A DNA stretch of 64,000 nucleotides from Apophysomyces variabilis. Lineage: Eukaryota; Mucoromycota; Mucoromycetes; Mucorales; Mucoraceae. Under the pieces are notes generated by a model. The model was not told the DNA's origin, searched no databases, and saw only the letters and a list, made by a program, of their open reading frames with translations. Positions 53,999-64,000 of the stretch are shown here, piece after piece (position 1 is the first letter of the stretch; each line of letters opens with the position of its first letter). The stretch covers positions 171,422 to 235,421 of the forward strand of contig MZZL01000037.1 in NCBI GenBank assembly GCA_002749535.1, given 5' to 3'. A program made the translations under genes and the position numbers.

Positions 53999-54829
53999 TT
54001 ACTGGTAATTTTGTTCTGTTGATTTTGTCTGAGTTGTCCGTGGACTGGATGAGTCCCCCGTACGACCTTGGTCCAAAAAAGGCTGGTATTTCTTGCCATA
54101 TTGGAATCCTCCACGTCCTCTGGGATTGAATTGCTTTCCTCCTCTTTTGAAGTCTCGTTTATATCCATCTCGTCGATAGCCATCTCGTCTGTGGCTTGTT
54201 GCTGCCCTGAGCATGGAATCTTCATAGCGAGCTTGCTGGATTCGCTGGACCATGTCTGGAGAGAACACCAGTTCCTTGTCATCTTCTTCTTCTGGCTCTT
54301 CTGCTTGGGCCATGACGGGGATGTTGAGGCTACGGATGACAGTTTCTTTGGCGTCATTGTCAATTTGTTTGCCATTTGCGAACCCATAGATCGCCAGACG
54401 TCTGGCTTTTTCCATAATCCGTTCGAGGAGGATTCCATCATCCTCTCCTCCCCCGCGGTCCACGATAAGTTTGATCTCTTCGTAGATCTCTGTGGCTGCT
54501 CTTGCAGAGATTCTAAGGCGGTCTGCGTCCTTGTATCTTGCCTGAATCGCGGAATATGCGTCCAGTGTTTTCTTTTTGAGTTCAGGTATAAACGCTTTGT
54601 TAATGGCTCCGCCTCGGGTCCATTTTCCTCCTTCATATGCTGTGATGTCTTTGGAGAATCTTTGCAGATTTCCTTTAAGGGACTTCTGGGTAACGTTTTC
54701 CATATCGGCGAGGATTTCTGACGGTAAATCTTGGCTTTCTGATCCTCGGTCCCTTTGTTGGAACTTAAGCTCTCGGAATAACTCGAGCATTTCAGCGATC
54801 TGCTCTTGAGATAATTCATTGATATCCAT
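53999..54829 (-). CDS. DIRS copy B, ORF1 (gag-like)
   Basis: 276 codons; the predicted protein is the same as that of copy A (35961-36791), with an N-terminal helical part and an Arg/Gly-rich C-terminal tail. Function as Gag is inferred from position. Confidence 0.75.
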   Translation of the reverse strand: MDINELSQEQIAEMLELFRELKFQQRDRGSESQDLPSEILADMENVTQKSLKGNLQRFSKDITAYEGGKWTRGGAINKAFIPELKKKTLDAYSAIQARYKDADRLRISARAATEIYEEIKLIVDRGGGEDDGILLERIMEKARRLAIYGFANGKQIDNDAKETVIRSLNIPVMAQAEEPEEEDDKELVFSPDMVQRIQQARYEDSMLRAATSHRRDGYRRDGYKRDFKRGGKQFNPRGRGGFQYGKKYQPFLDQGRTGDSSSPRTTQTKSTEQNYQ

Positions 54830-54854
54830 AAGTTCTAACCACGGTGCGCGGCTT

Positions 54855-54929
54855 GGAAAGATCTAGAGATAGAAGGAAAATTTTTCTTACGAATAAATAA
54901 AGCGCGGCTTCGGAGAGCCAATACCACAT
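54855..54929 (-). repeat. DIRS copy B, inverted terminal repeat (gag side)
   Basis: Counterpart of 35861-35935 in copy A and inverted partner of 50844-50918. Confidence 0.9.
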
Positions 54930-55106
54930 CAGACGGAGTGGAAGCGGAGGCGACAACAACAATTGTGGTAGGTACGCCTCACAATTTAAAGGATACGTTC
55001 TGCGTTCATCATATAATTTGATGATTACATTTACATAAACGGACCAATAATAAATGATGGTTTACATATTAAATTCAGGATGATAGGATTTGAACGCATG
55101 TTTTAT

Positions 55107-55930
55107 TTATAGGCTTAAGACATTGAGGCATGTCTCATGGTTGCTTTTGGTGGATATCATATACGGCCAAATACAATAGCTTCTTCCATTTGCTTCAGTA
55201 GCAGCTTTAGTTACTATACCTAGGAAGTTATCAACGTTGACGCAGTCAACAACATACAATTTTTCTGTCAGAGCACCAAAGAAAATAGACACTGTTGGTG
55301 AAAACGTCTGCTTTGGTTCAATGTACTCCTACGAAGGCCAGTGTCATGGTCTCATTCTCTACAAGCTCGAAATCGAAATATACTTTCCCAAAGTAGTGCT
55401 TCGTCTTCATACAGATCTGTTGTCTGTTGGTTGGAGGATCTGATAATTTCCATTAGTTATATATTCTAGGTACTATGTGCTTACCTATCGATATCTATGG
55501 CCAAACGAACAAAGTGGGCAGCACGGTTGCGCTCCGAACGTTTCAGGATGCTACTACTGAACACTATGTAATTATGCCATAAACACCCCGAGTATTTGAA
55601 GGTGCCAGGTGTACTGTTAGGCAGACCCATTCGTCGATAAAAGGCCTCTAAGGCTCTTTCAAAAGCAAAAGCAGGGATGCCAGCAACGGTATATTCATCG
55701 TATCTAATGATGCATGCTTAAGAGGATCTTGTATCTCTGGTATTACATCAGCTACAGTTTGGTCCGTGTCATTTTAGCCTTCATATGCTTCAATATCTGT
55801 TTCTTTCCGTGCATCAGGCCCGATGTACCATGCTCGTGCTAATTTGACCATGACCCTGACGGCGTTTGGTCCTGGTAGCCTTCAGAGCGATTAATCAGCT
55901 CTAGACGCCAATGGTAAGTTCTATTGACCT
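55107..55930 (-). pseudogene. Eroded transposase-like gene
   Basis: The minus strand can be read as a continuous protein-like chain if a few stops and frame changes are accepted. In order: a VKLARAWYIGPDARKETDIE segment (about 55850), an EYTVAGIPAFAFERALEAFY segment (about 55680), LKRSERNRAAHFVRLAIDID (about 55510), HYFGKVYFDFELVENETMTL (about 55370) and EKLYVVDCVNVDNFLGIVTK (about 55240), ending in a stop at 55107. The HYFG-x-V-x-x-x-F-E segment and the following YVVD...V element resemble the C-terminal part of tnp2/DUF4218-type transposon proteins, but this is a tentative recognition. At least one stop and two frame changes interrupt it, so it is not functional. It lies just beyond the gag-side end of DIRS copy B. 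Confidence 0.5.
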
Positions 55931-58900
55931 AGTAGTAAAGTACTAGAAAGCAGCAAACCTCTAATTATAGCCAGTACATGCAAGAGATAATGCTGGTTAG
56001 ACGTAAATTGAAAGACGTACCATTTATTTTGACCAGTTCCAGCAGATATCTATGCCACAGCTATATGTCAGTAGGATAGTCATACCAAGATTGAAATTTT
56101 CGAAAATCAGAAGTCTTAGGCTTCATCGCAATAAGGTTAGCCTCTGTGATCTGGTACTGAAGGCTGCGTTAACATGCTATTATTATGCCCTTGTAGCTTT
56201 AGACTTTTCTATTGAAAATGACCTGACGATGAGGCTAGCGCAACCTATAAAAAAGAAATCAGCTAGTCAATGGCCCTCTTTACTGGATTTACCTATTTTC
56301 CTCGAAAGGCCACTACTATGGGGTTTCATGATGCTTCATATAATTCATAATACAGATGAGAATAGAGGCACCTATCTGAAAGAGAATAGCAGACCATACA
56401 TGTGGTTCTTACTTTGAATCGATGCAAAAGAAAAAGTGTCAATACCATGACATATTGAATGCATTTTATCAATACCAGAGAGCTCTGCTCTATGGAATGC
56501 AAACCGTATAGGCAACTAACATCAACCTTTATAGGAGTGAAGATGCTGAAACAACAACGTTAATTATCCTTATTTCAGGAGCAGTTCAATAGCCTTTTGC
56601 AGTGCTCCACTTAACAGGATACTTAGGTTTTCGTTGATGCGTCTGAAGACCTAAATTTTTATTAGAAGATATGATTGCTTGTTTGGAATATTATGGTTTG
56701 AGAATACGCCTTCACTGATGGGACTTCTATACCAGCCGCACTCTAGATCTCTGGGCGAGCGAGCAAGTTAAGTTTCTTAGTAGGCGCGTTTAGATGGGGT
56801 AGTCTTAGTTCAAATGGGGGAAAAAGAACAAACTGTTGAGCGAGAAAAAAGTTGCCTCAAATACACGTAGGACAAATTAAACTTCGCATCCGGAGGAACG
56901 AATTGGAAGCCTCCACTTGAGGAAACGGATAAAGTGTAACGTTCAAAATTTCAGTCTAAAGTTAGTTTCAAATTTCATAGATCTTATATATGCAAGTTTT
57001 ACAATTATAAGTACAACTAAATTTATCAGGTTACGACTTCCCTAAGAAATGCTGAGTATATGTTCCATAATGATATGTTACTTTACTAACACTGTTTATT
57101 TAAAACAGTAATGGTGGCAATGGGCCTGTAAGAAGGCATTGAAACAGATCTTAATCGATAAATAAATGCTTATAATCTTGTTCATAATACTTTGATTCCT
57201 AAAGATATTGTATAAGATCGTCATTGTAAATTAGAAGATAACAATACATTTCCAAAGACAATCGAAGTATGTTATTATATTGTAAGATTTATAATATAAA
57301 GCAGGGTATACAGGAAGAAAAGCAAAAGAAAAAGGGGATTCTATGATGAGCCATCGATAATCATAAAAACTGATGTTAAGTCCAGCAAGGATGTGACTTA
57401 CAATTGCAAACACAGATTTCTAGGTTATAACCGATACTAATCAGAGAAATAAACATATGTTTCTATGATTACTCTATGATTGATCCTATAATACGCTATC
57501 ATAGGATTTGTATGATCATCATAGAATTATCTTATAATTTATCGTTGAATTTTATAATCCATCGTATAGCTATAATAGACATCATAGAACTAGTCATAGA
57601 AACGCCCCATTTCTATGAATAATTTTCTAATAGTGTATATGATACCTTACCCTCTTGGCCAAACTCACCAATCGACTATTTGTCAGTACCGCAAAGATAT
57701 TCCTTTGTCCCGCCATGAAGGCCCAAATTTTAAGCTTTTATCAGCATACCACGATTTATTGGGAGTGGATCTAATCATGTAGATACTCATAACAGGCACC
57801 CAACATAGCCGTTGTATACCCTGGCATCTGAGTTAGATGCCTGGTGGCCAACTTTTTCCTTCCCCCGATGTCACATAGGATACACTAGTTATAACTATGC
57901 AATCCTATTAATTAAACTGACTTCCCAAGACCCCACCACGCAAAGCCTCCCAACAACAATATTGGACACAACTTTGGCCCAAACTGGATATGCTCCTATT
58001 GGAACTGGGCATTCTTACACACCCCGATGGCGATTTTTCTTCTTCCAGTAATAGACCTCTACTTCCGCATCAGGACTTTCTTGCCTGGTTGTCCTCTTCA
58101 AACTCCCTCCCTCTCCAGAATACATCCACCACAGTTTAGACCCCCTATAAGATTTTATTTTATTTTTTATTTCTTCTTTTTCTTTTCCTCGCTCTCAACA
58201 CTGCGCTTCTTTCTACAATAATTTGTACCCTATTTTCCATAGATCTCTCTGAACTCCCTCCCCTTTTGTTTTCTTAAACGTTTCCTCTTCTACCTTTTTC
58301 TCCTGGTGCCGTGGCAGGTTTTTTTCATATCTTTCTTCTTGATAATCGGATGAGAGTGGACATAATGCAAGAGACAGCGCTCAATTTTCGTCGATAAATA
58401 AATTCAAAGTTTTATCTATTGTGATATAATTAAAGAGTGTGAACCAAGTGAAGCAAAAGGCAATAGAAAGTTATGGAAACCAAAGCCAGGCTATGTAGTG
58501 GTAACGCTAATACTAACAAAGACAACCCAAAACGCATAAAACAACGTCAGATGTACCTAACGTTCCTGTTGACTACGTAGATAGACGCCATGAAAAAGCA
58601 AAGGAGAATATACAGTAAGAGATCATACTTGGCAAAGGTTGGATAACGATGGTAAAACCAGACAAAGCAGTTTGATTAAATTGGGCAAAGAAGGACTGAA
58701 GATGATAAGTGCAAACATAAGCGGGATAGGCGTTGTACCAGTAAGCCATATATCCAATAGGGTTAGGAGTAAATTTTGGAAAGCAGACCTTTAACCCTTT
58801 TCGTTATTCTACACTGCCAACTTGAAGCAGTCATGGTCTATTCGAGTGCATTGGTCCTTTCTCTCTCTTCTTTTTTTTTGAATGGAAAAAAAAACTCTGC

Positions 58901-59526
58901 AAGAAACTCTCCTAATTATATCTCATGGTTTGATTCATTATAGAGAGGTCAAGCTTTTAGGCTTGCTCCATTTTATTTTATGTAATACACATGTAAATTG
59001 TACGACTGGTAATTGTAAATGACTGTATCAAAGCTTGCTTCAAGCTGAGTTAGTAATTTACGTAAGGTTATTAAATAAAATGAAAAAAGAAAAACCTGTA
59101 TTATTAATAGATTGTACATGTTATATATTGTAGAACAACAGTCAAGCTGTATTTGTTGAGAAAAAAAAATAAAATTTATAACCCTTTTGGCTTGCTACAG
59201 TATAAAGAATAGTTCGTAATAACCTTTAGACAGACCCAAATCTGAACATTTCAGAAAACGTAATTTTGAAATGAATATCCGAATGATATAGATGGGCAAA
59301 AAAAAAAGTATGACCATCTTTTTAATTACTGTTGAAACAAAAAAACAAAAATCGTACCAAGTTTACAGATAAACAAAAAAAATAAAAAAAGTATAGGAAA
59401 CAAAGCTTAATTCTTCCCTTCTAATAACCCGTTCAAAAAAAAAAAAAAATCTAAACTTTGATCTATCGAATGCATAAATCGGAGTACTTCTTTGTGTAAC
59501 ATCAATTCGGGAAGTGCCAAAAGGAG
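55931..59526. other. Intergenic, 3.6 kb, repeat-like
   Basis: No supported gene. The 121-codon plus-strand frame at 56052-56417 has no recognised motif. At 57440-57640 there are many near-palindromic copies of CTATGATT / AATCATAG words, similar to those at 50690-50780, as in the ends of AT-rich MITE-like elements. Pyrimidine-rich tracts occur at 58140-58320, and poly-A/T runs are frequent from 58870 to 59440. Confidence 0.4.
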
Positions 59527-59598
59527 TAGCTGATGGTGGTTTCGATCCACCGACCTTTGGGTTATGGGCCCAACGCGCTTCCTCTGCGCTAATCAGCT
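59527..59598 (-). tRNA. Initiator tRNA-Met (CAT)
   Basis: 72-nt tRNA gene on the minus strand, without intron. The acceptor stem AGCTGAT pairs perfectly with ATCAGCT, giving the A1:U72 pair that marks eukaryotic initiators. D-arm GCGC-AGAGGAA-GCGC, anticodon arm TTGGG-CCCATAA-CCCAA with CAT anticodon, and a T-loop reading GATCGAAAC (A54 type) instead of TTCGA, again an initiator feature. Internal Pol III boxes: A box near TTAGCGCAGAGG, B box GGATCGAAACC. A TTTT terminator follows 6 nt after the 3' end (minus strand CTCCTTTTGG, at 59517-59520). An elongator tRNA-Met is excluded by the A1:U72 pair and A54. Confidence 0.95.
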
Positions 59599-60478
59599 TG
59601 TACGGTTTTGACACGGTGTGTAGTAGTTGGGAGCGGATGTTCCTACCGAAAAATGACCATAAAAGCTGAGAGTGGGGATAGACGAACGATTTACTTATAG
59701 ATTTCTTTTACTTTTGGTTTTATATTATTCATTTATATTCTTCTTTGCTTTTTTTGAGTTTTTCTGTCAGTGTAAACACAAAATCCTTCTTCTTGTTATA
59801 TTTTATTTTTATTCACAGTTATATTTTTAAGTATAGATTAGTCTTTATTATTGCTATATAGGCAATCCTGGTTCTGGGATCTCTTTTTAGCTTATTAAAA
59901 AGTTTTCACCTAAAATTGAATAGTTGTTTTATATGCTACACCCTCAGCAATGCTAATTGATAAAGTACAGCATGAAAGATTACTATTTAACTATCATAAA
60001 AAGAAAGCATAGTGTTATATTCAACATTCTTTTTGTCATATTTCGACATACACACAGACTAATAAACGTCTTCACATTACCCAAAGCAGTAATTAAAAGA
60101 AGAATAAAGTGGAGATCATAAAAAAGACTTCTTCTTGAACCTGAAGTTGATCTGACACAATAATAGTCTGAAACCTGTTGAATAAAGACACAGTCTAGAC
60201 TCAGGAACTCAGAAATAACCTCTTTACTATGACTAAACGAAAATCTACCATTGGCTATCCCAATGAAAAACTTTTCTTCATCATGAATATGTTTACTGAT
60301 TGGTTTATTATCTGTGTCAAAGAAACTATGATCTAATAACTGCTCACAGTATAAATAAGATTTGGAATCTAATCTTAATAAAAAACTCTTTTCTCGGGTC
60401 TCAAGGATTTATTCTTATTATCTATTTTTTATCTTAAATTTCCCTCAGATTCCACATTTTTTTCCTTGAATTCTCATT
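59599..60478. other. Intergenic, 0.9 kb
   Basis: AT-rich DNA between the tRNA gene and the first gag-type retroelement frame. The expected LTR or primer-binding site of the element was looked for and not identified. Confidence 0.4.
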
Positions 60479-62581
60479 ATGTCTTTTAACAACTCTAACA
60501 CCCCTATCCACCATGTTTCTACTAGTTCAGTGTCTACTGTCTCTTCTCTCTCTTCGGCTGGTGCTCTCTCTTCCATGGAGATCCTATCTACCCAAGATAC
60601 CAACTCAGTTATTTCTCCTGATGACAGCGTTTCTGTCAATAATAACACTCGTTCCACAACTGGTGCCACTGCTTCTACTGGTCCTAGTACCTCACTTACT
60701 GCTAGTCCACCTTTAGTCTCTGGTCCTTCTTCTGCGTCCACTCCAATGGAAGGTGTCCAGTATGAGGCTCTCTTTGTCCCTAGCTCCCTGTCATCAAAGC
60801 ATGCACGCCTGGTGGATTCTACCACTAAGCTTGTGAGTCACTACCGAGCAAAGCTTGGTAAGCTCACTAAGCATTACAGTGAAATCCTTCCTTCTGCTAG
60901 GCCTGAATAGCTTAAATCCCTCATGACAGAGATACGCAACACCCGTCTGGCGCTTCAGGAATTTGAACAGGTAGAACAAGCCTGTACTCATCAAAAGGTG
61001 AAATCACCACCTGCTACTCCCAATCAAACCACGTTGAGATCCCATATCTCTTACCATGATATTCCGGTGTTTCAGCTACAAGATTCACCCATCTGGAAAA
61101 AGGATAGGGAAGTATTTAAATCAGTGAGCAGTTTCCTGCGAACCTTCCAAAAGGTACTCAAAGCCAACAATACTGACATCAATGCCCAATGGGAGAAGTG
61201 GTTACCTGTATCCCTTCACCCTGATTATGACCCATGGTTCGAACAACATCTGGCCAACCGTAATTACACCTGGGATCAAGCTGTCCATATCTTTACTAAG
61301 CGTTTTGATTCTCCTGACCGTCGAATTGCAATGGTGAAGCAAGCATACCTGATGACTCAAGATGATCATGAAACCATACATGACTATGGCACATGCTTCC
61401 AGAAAGCATACCGTGAAGGTGGTCTTGCTGACGACCAAGGCTTGGCTCTCTGTTTCTTGGCGTCCCTCCTACCTCATGTCCAAGAAAATGTACAAGTCAC
61501 TTGGTTTGGCTGTTATGGTGATCAATTGCCTACCACCTCCGAACAAGTTCTCCAGGTTGCCCTTTCCATTTCTGTGCAGAAATGCAGCAACTGCCACTTG
61601 AATGGTGAGAGCAAACTGACTAAACGTCATGCTCCTGCGTCATTAAGCTCTGCATCCACACCTGCGACCTCTGCCTATTCTGTCAAAGGTTGTAAATACC
61701 ATGGTCCAAAGGCGCACCACACCATGCAGGAATGCAAAGGTAAAGGGCGCATGAACACCATGCCATCAAAAGGCAGTGAACCCCAACCATGTTGCCATTG
61801 TGGCAAACCATGGTCTACAGGGCACCGCTATCCTGAATATTACAATAAAAAAAATGCAACCGCAAGCACTTCCGCGCCTGGTCCCATCAGGACTATGAAA
61901 TACAAGCAACACCCTGCTGATGACACCCTCGAGGATTTGTCATTTGACTTTTCCGACCTTGACTTTGCAAACAAGGAGACTGATGGTATGTATCTTAGAA
62001 TGGGAAAAATTGATCAGAACCAAACTGACAACCCCTTTTCATTACAGACACCAATCCTCCTACAGAATAAACGCTGCATCAGTTTAGTGGACACTGGAGC
62101 CACATTTTCAGCCATAGATAAAGGATTGTTCAATAAATTATCTGTACCATTAAAAGAAACAAAGGGTCAAATTAAGTTTGCTGGTCATAATGCTTGTACT
62201 GAAAGAATTGGCATCACTCATCCACTTACCATTCAATACAATGGCCGTTCTATCACCCATGCTTTTGAAGTCATGGAACTGGAAAAATCCACCGAAGTAA
62301 TTTTGGGTTATGATATCTTACCAAAACTTGGTATTACAATCTTTGGTGTAGCCGTTAAATGGGATGATGAGTCGTCCAAACACGCTGACAATCAGGAATC
62401 CAATGATGAATATGTTCCTAACGATTCTCCAGCTGGTACTGCAAAAGAACGAGAACACTTCTTTGCAACCATTCAATCCTCCATTACTGCCAATGAGCAT
62501 ATCCCGAAAGAATCATTTTGTACAGTCCCAGAATCCGTTGTCCATTTACCAATGAAAGAGGGAGCTCACTGTCATATCTGA
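60479..62581 (+). mobile_element. Retroelement gag-protease gene, interrupted by one stop
   Basis: One frame of 701 codons broken by a single TAG at 60908-60910 (parts 60479-60910 and 60911-62581; next ATG 60923). The first part is Ser/Thr-rich and disordered. The second has a capsid-like helical region (PDYDPWFEQHLANRNYTW ... FTKRFDSPDRR, residues about 95-250 of that part), two Cys/His clusters (CKYHGPKAHHTMQEC and CCHCGKPWSTGHRYPEYY) in place of a zinc knuckle, and a retroviral-type aspartic protease with SLVDTGATFSAID (catalytic D-T-G) and VILGYDILPKLGI. This is the Gag-Pro order of Ty3/gypsy-type elements. No RT follows before 62956, and no LTRs were seen, so the element is incomplete. 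The stop could be a nonsense mutation or, less likely, a read-through site. Confidence 0.8.
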
Positions 62582-62955
62582 CATGATTATATCACTATAT
62601 TCAGTGGATAAAACATCAGGTCTAGACTGTCAGTGAACATATCAGCTATAATGCCTGTATGGATCAGGTTACACTAACATCTTCATAATCTATTCATCTG
62701 TTGCTGGGACCCTAGCGGACACAGAATATCAAAAGACAGAAGATTAACGTGTCATTACCGATTATACAGATTTTACAAAAGATATTAGTAACTACCCCAA
62801 CCCGCTTTTACCCGCATGCGTTTCTAAAGATATTTAAAGAGAACAGTCATTTGTGAAATAAAGAACATCTTTTTTAGTCTCGCTTATTCTTAGCATCCTG
62901 TTATTTTCGTTTTATACGTCATTTTTTTAAGCGAATACTTATTTTCCCCTTATCC
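62582..62955. other. Spacer between two gag-type genes
   Basis: 374 bp with no gene. AT-rich; no clear terminal repeat shared with the region upstream of 60479. Confidence 0.4.
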
Positions 62956-64000
62956 ATGATGTCCCAAACGAATTTGTCAAGCCCTCTATCCTCATATGCT
63001 CAAGTCGTTGCTGGAACAAAAAGCATATCTAGCCAAGTCACTGAGAACATCAATGTGGATGCTGCAAACACACCATTGTCAGCTGAACAACGTACCGATG
63101 TGGCCATTAGGGAGGTTTCCAAACGTCTAACTACCCTTGCTGCTAGACAAGCTTATTATGAAGCCAACCAAGACTTGGACTTGCTCTTACAAACTAAGAG
63201 TAAATTGGTATTGCCAAAAAACAAGCATCATCAAGTAACCTACCGGCCACCCTGTATTGTTCCCAAGGATCTTCCCCTGCTACAGTGGACAGGAAATGTG
63301 GTAGACCCTACCAAGATGGTGTTTACATCAATCCAGGAATGTTTGGATAAGTTAGAAGATATTGTCTTGTCATATGGCCAAGAACTTGATGATAGCTGGC
63401 ATCGTTTGTTGCCACGTACACTCTCTCCTGAACAACGCTCGTGGTTCGATGCCCATCTCCGGAAGGTGCCTCATTTGCCATGGTCGTATGCACAAAACGC
63501 TCTTTTGCAAAAGTACAGTATCAATGATGCAGAACGTCAAGCAAGCTTTACTCAAGAATTGATCACAATGAAAATGTCAAGAAATGAATCTGTGGAGAAG
63601 TACACCGACCATTTCCATAAGGTGCGCCATGAGGCAGGTGTAAATGATGACTGAGTAATGGCTATCCTCTACACAAACTCCTTGCTTTCTGAGCTGTCTC
63701 AGCAAGTCAAACTTGCTCAAGTCAATTTACCCATTGAACAAAGGTGCACGGTAGACCAGGCTGCTGCCATGGCAAGAGCTCTTTATCCGCAAGTTGTCCG
63801 TCCTGTCTCTTCTGGCACCCCTACAGGATCTTCAGAACTGAAAGGTTTAAAATTGGTTTCACGCGCTCCTCAGCGTAAAGATCAACACTGCCATATTCAC
63901 GGTAAAGGTTCACATTCAACAAACGAATGTAGGGTTTTGGCGGACACTCTCAGAACAGTCCAACCCGGCCAACGTATTGACAAGAACACTCGTTCTTCTG
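62956..64000 (+). mobile_element. Second gag-type retroelement gene, partial and interrupted
   Basis: Gag-like frame starting MMSQTNLSS, open to a TGA at 63652-63654 and then continuing in the same frame to the window end. The capsid-like part includes YGQELDDSWHRLLPRTLSPE and WSYAQNALLQKYSINDAERQ, followed by an ESVEKYTDHFHKVRHEAG element similar in layout to that of the gene at 60479-62581, but the sequence is clearly different, so it is another family or a distant relative. After the stop, a Cys/His cluster CHIHGKGSHSTNEC stands where the nucleocapsid is expected. The remaining protease and polymerase would lie beyond 64000. One nonsense change suggests a decaying copy. Confidence 0.75.

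Larger units (their letters stand above)
50807..54985 (-). mobile_element. DIRS-type retrotransposon, copy B (4,179 bp, inverted)
   Basis: Second full-length copy of the element at 35805-39983, on the opposite strand; positions in the two copies add up to 90790. Both are 4,179 bp and end at the same bases (CCCATT and ATTGTGAGG, as read on the element strand). In the coding parts only two base differences were noticed: 53525 (copy A 37265, RT Val to Met) and 52032 (copy A 38758, recombinase Ser to Gly). Flanks differ from those of copy A, so it is an independent insertion, not a duplication of the surroundings. No target-site duplication is seen, apart from the ATT. Confidence 0.92.

Noticed and set aside
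59599..62955. LTRs flanking the gag-protease gene
   Set aside because: Short matches around TCTAGAC near 60193 and 62620 are inverted and palindromic; no direct terminal repeat was found.

Overview
The window looks like nuclear DNA of an early-diverging filamentous fungus, most likely a member of the Mucoromycota (Mucorales-type). The reasons are inference from the sequence: genes split by many short introns (about 45-100 bp) with GT-AG borders and TACTAAC-like branch sites, about 40% GC, fungal gene families (septin, muniscin, GATA factor of the siderophore-regulator type, HSF-type factor) and an abundance of DIRS-type tyrosine-recombinase retrotransposons, Tc1-like remnants and gag-pro retroelements. 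No bacterial features (operons, Shine-Dalgarno sites, CRISPR) are seen. Exon coordinates were worked out by hand from splice signals, reading phase and family conservation; for the spliced genes, exon totals that divide by three were used as a check.

Layout. 0.6-15 kb (all plus strand): a small secreted protein, a Cdc11-like septin (13 exons, 365 aa), a Ypt6/Rab6 GTPase (8 exons, 206 aa), a cytosolic-type carnitine acetyltransferase (8 exons, 711 aa) and a Syp1/FCHO-like muniscin (13 exons, 782 aa). This cluster is rich in membrane-traffic and cytoskeleton genes. 15-22 kb (minus strand): a decayed FAD-dependent monooxygenase, a small heat-shock protein, a secreted parallel beta-helix protein whose last exon is duplicated around an assembly gap (one N in poly-A), and a Tc1-like transposase fragment. 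24-34 kb: a 99-residue membrane protein with a PPxY motif and an arrestin-like adaptor with two PPxY motifs (plus strand), then a GH36-type alpha-galactosidase, a SURF4/Erv29 cargo receptor and a two-finger GATA factor of the SRE/URBS1 type (minus strand).

35.8-55 kb is dominated by two nearly identical 4,179-bp DIRS retrotransposons in opposite orientation (35805-39983 plus, 50807-54985 minus), about 10.8 kb apart. Each keeps gag, RT/RNase H and tyrosine-recombinase frames, 75-bp inverted terminal repeats and an internal complementary region joining copies of both outer ends. Between them lie an HSF-type transcription factor (433 aa) and a seven-helix membrane protein (440 aa). 55-64 kb is repeat-rich: an eroded transposase-like gene, AT-rich palindromic tracts, an initiator tRNA-Met, and two gag-type retroelement genes each cut by one in-frame stop; the second runs off the window end.

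Main limits: no alignment or homology search could be run, family names rest on motif recognition, and several intergenic stretches contain short open frames that could not be assigned.
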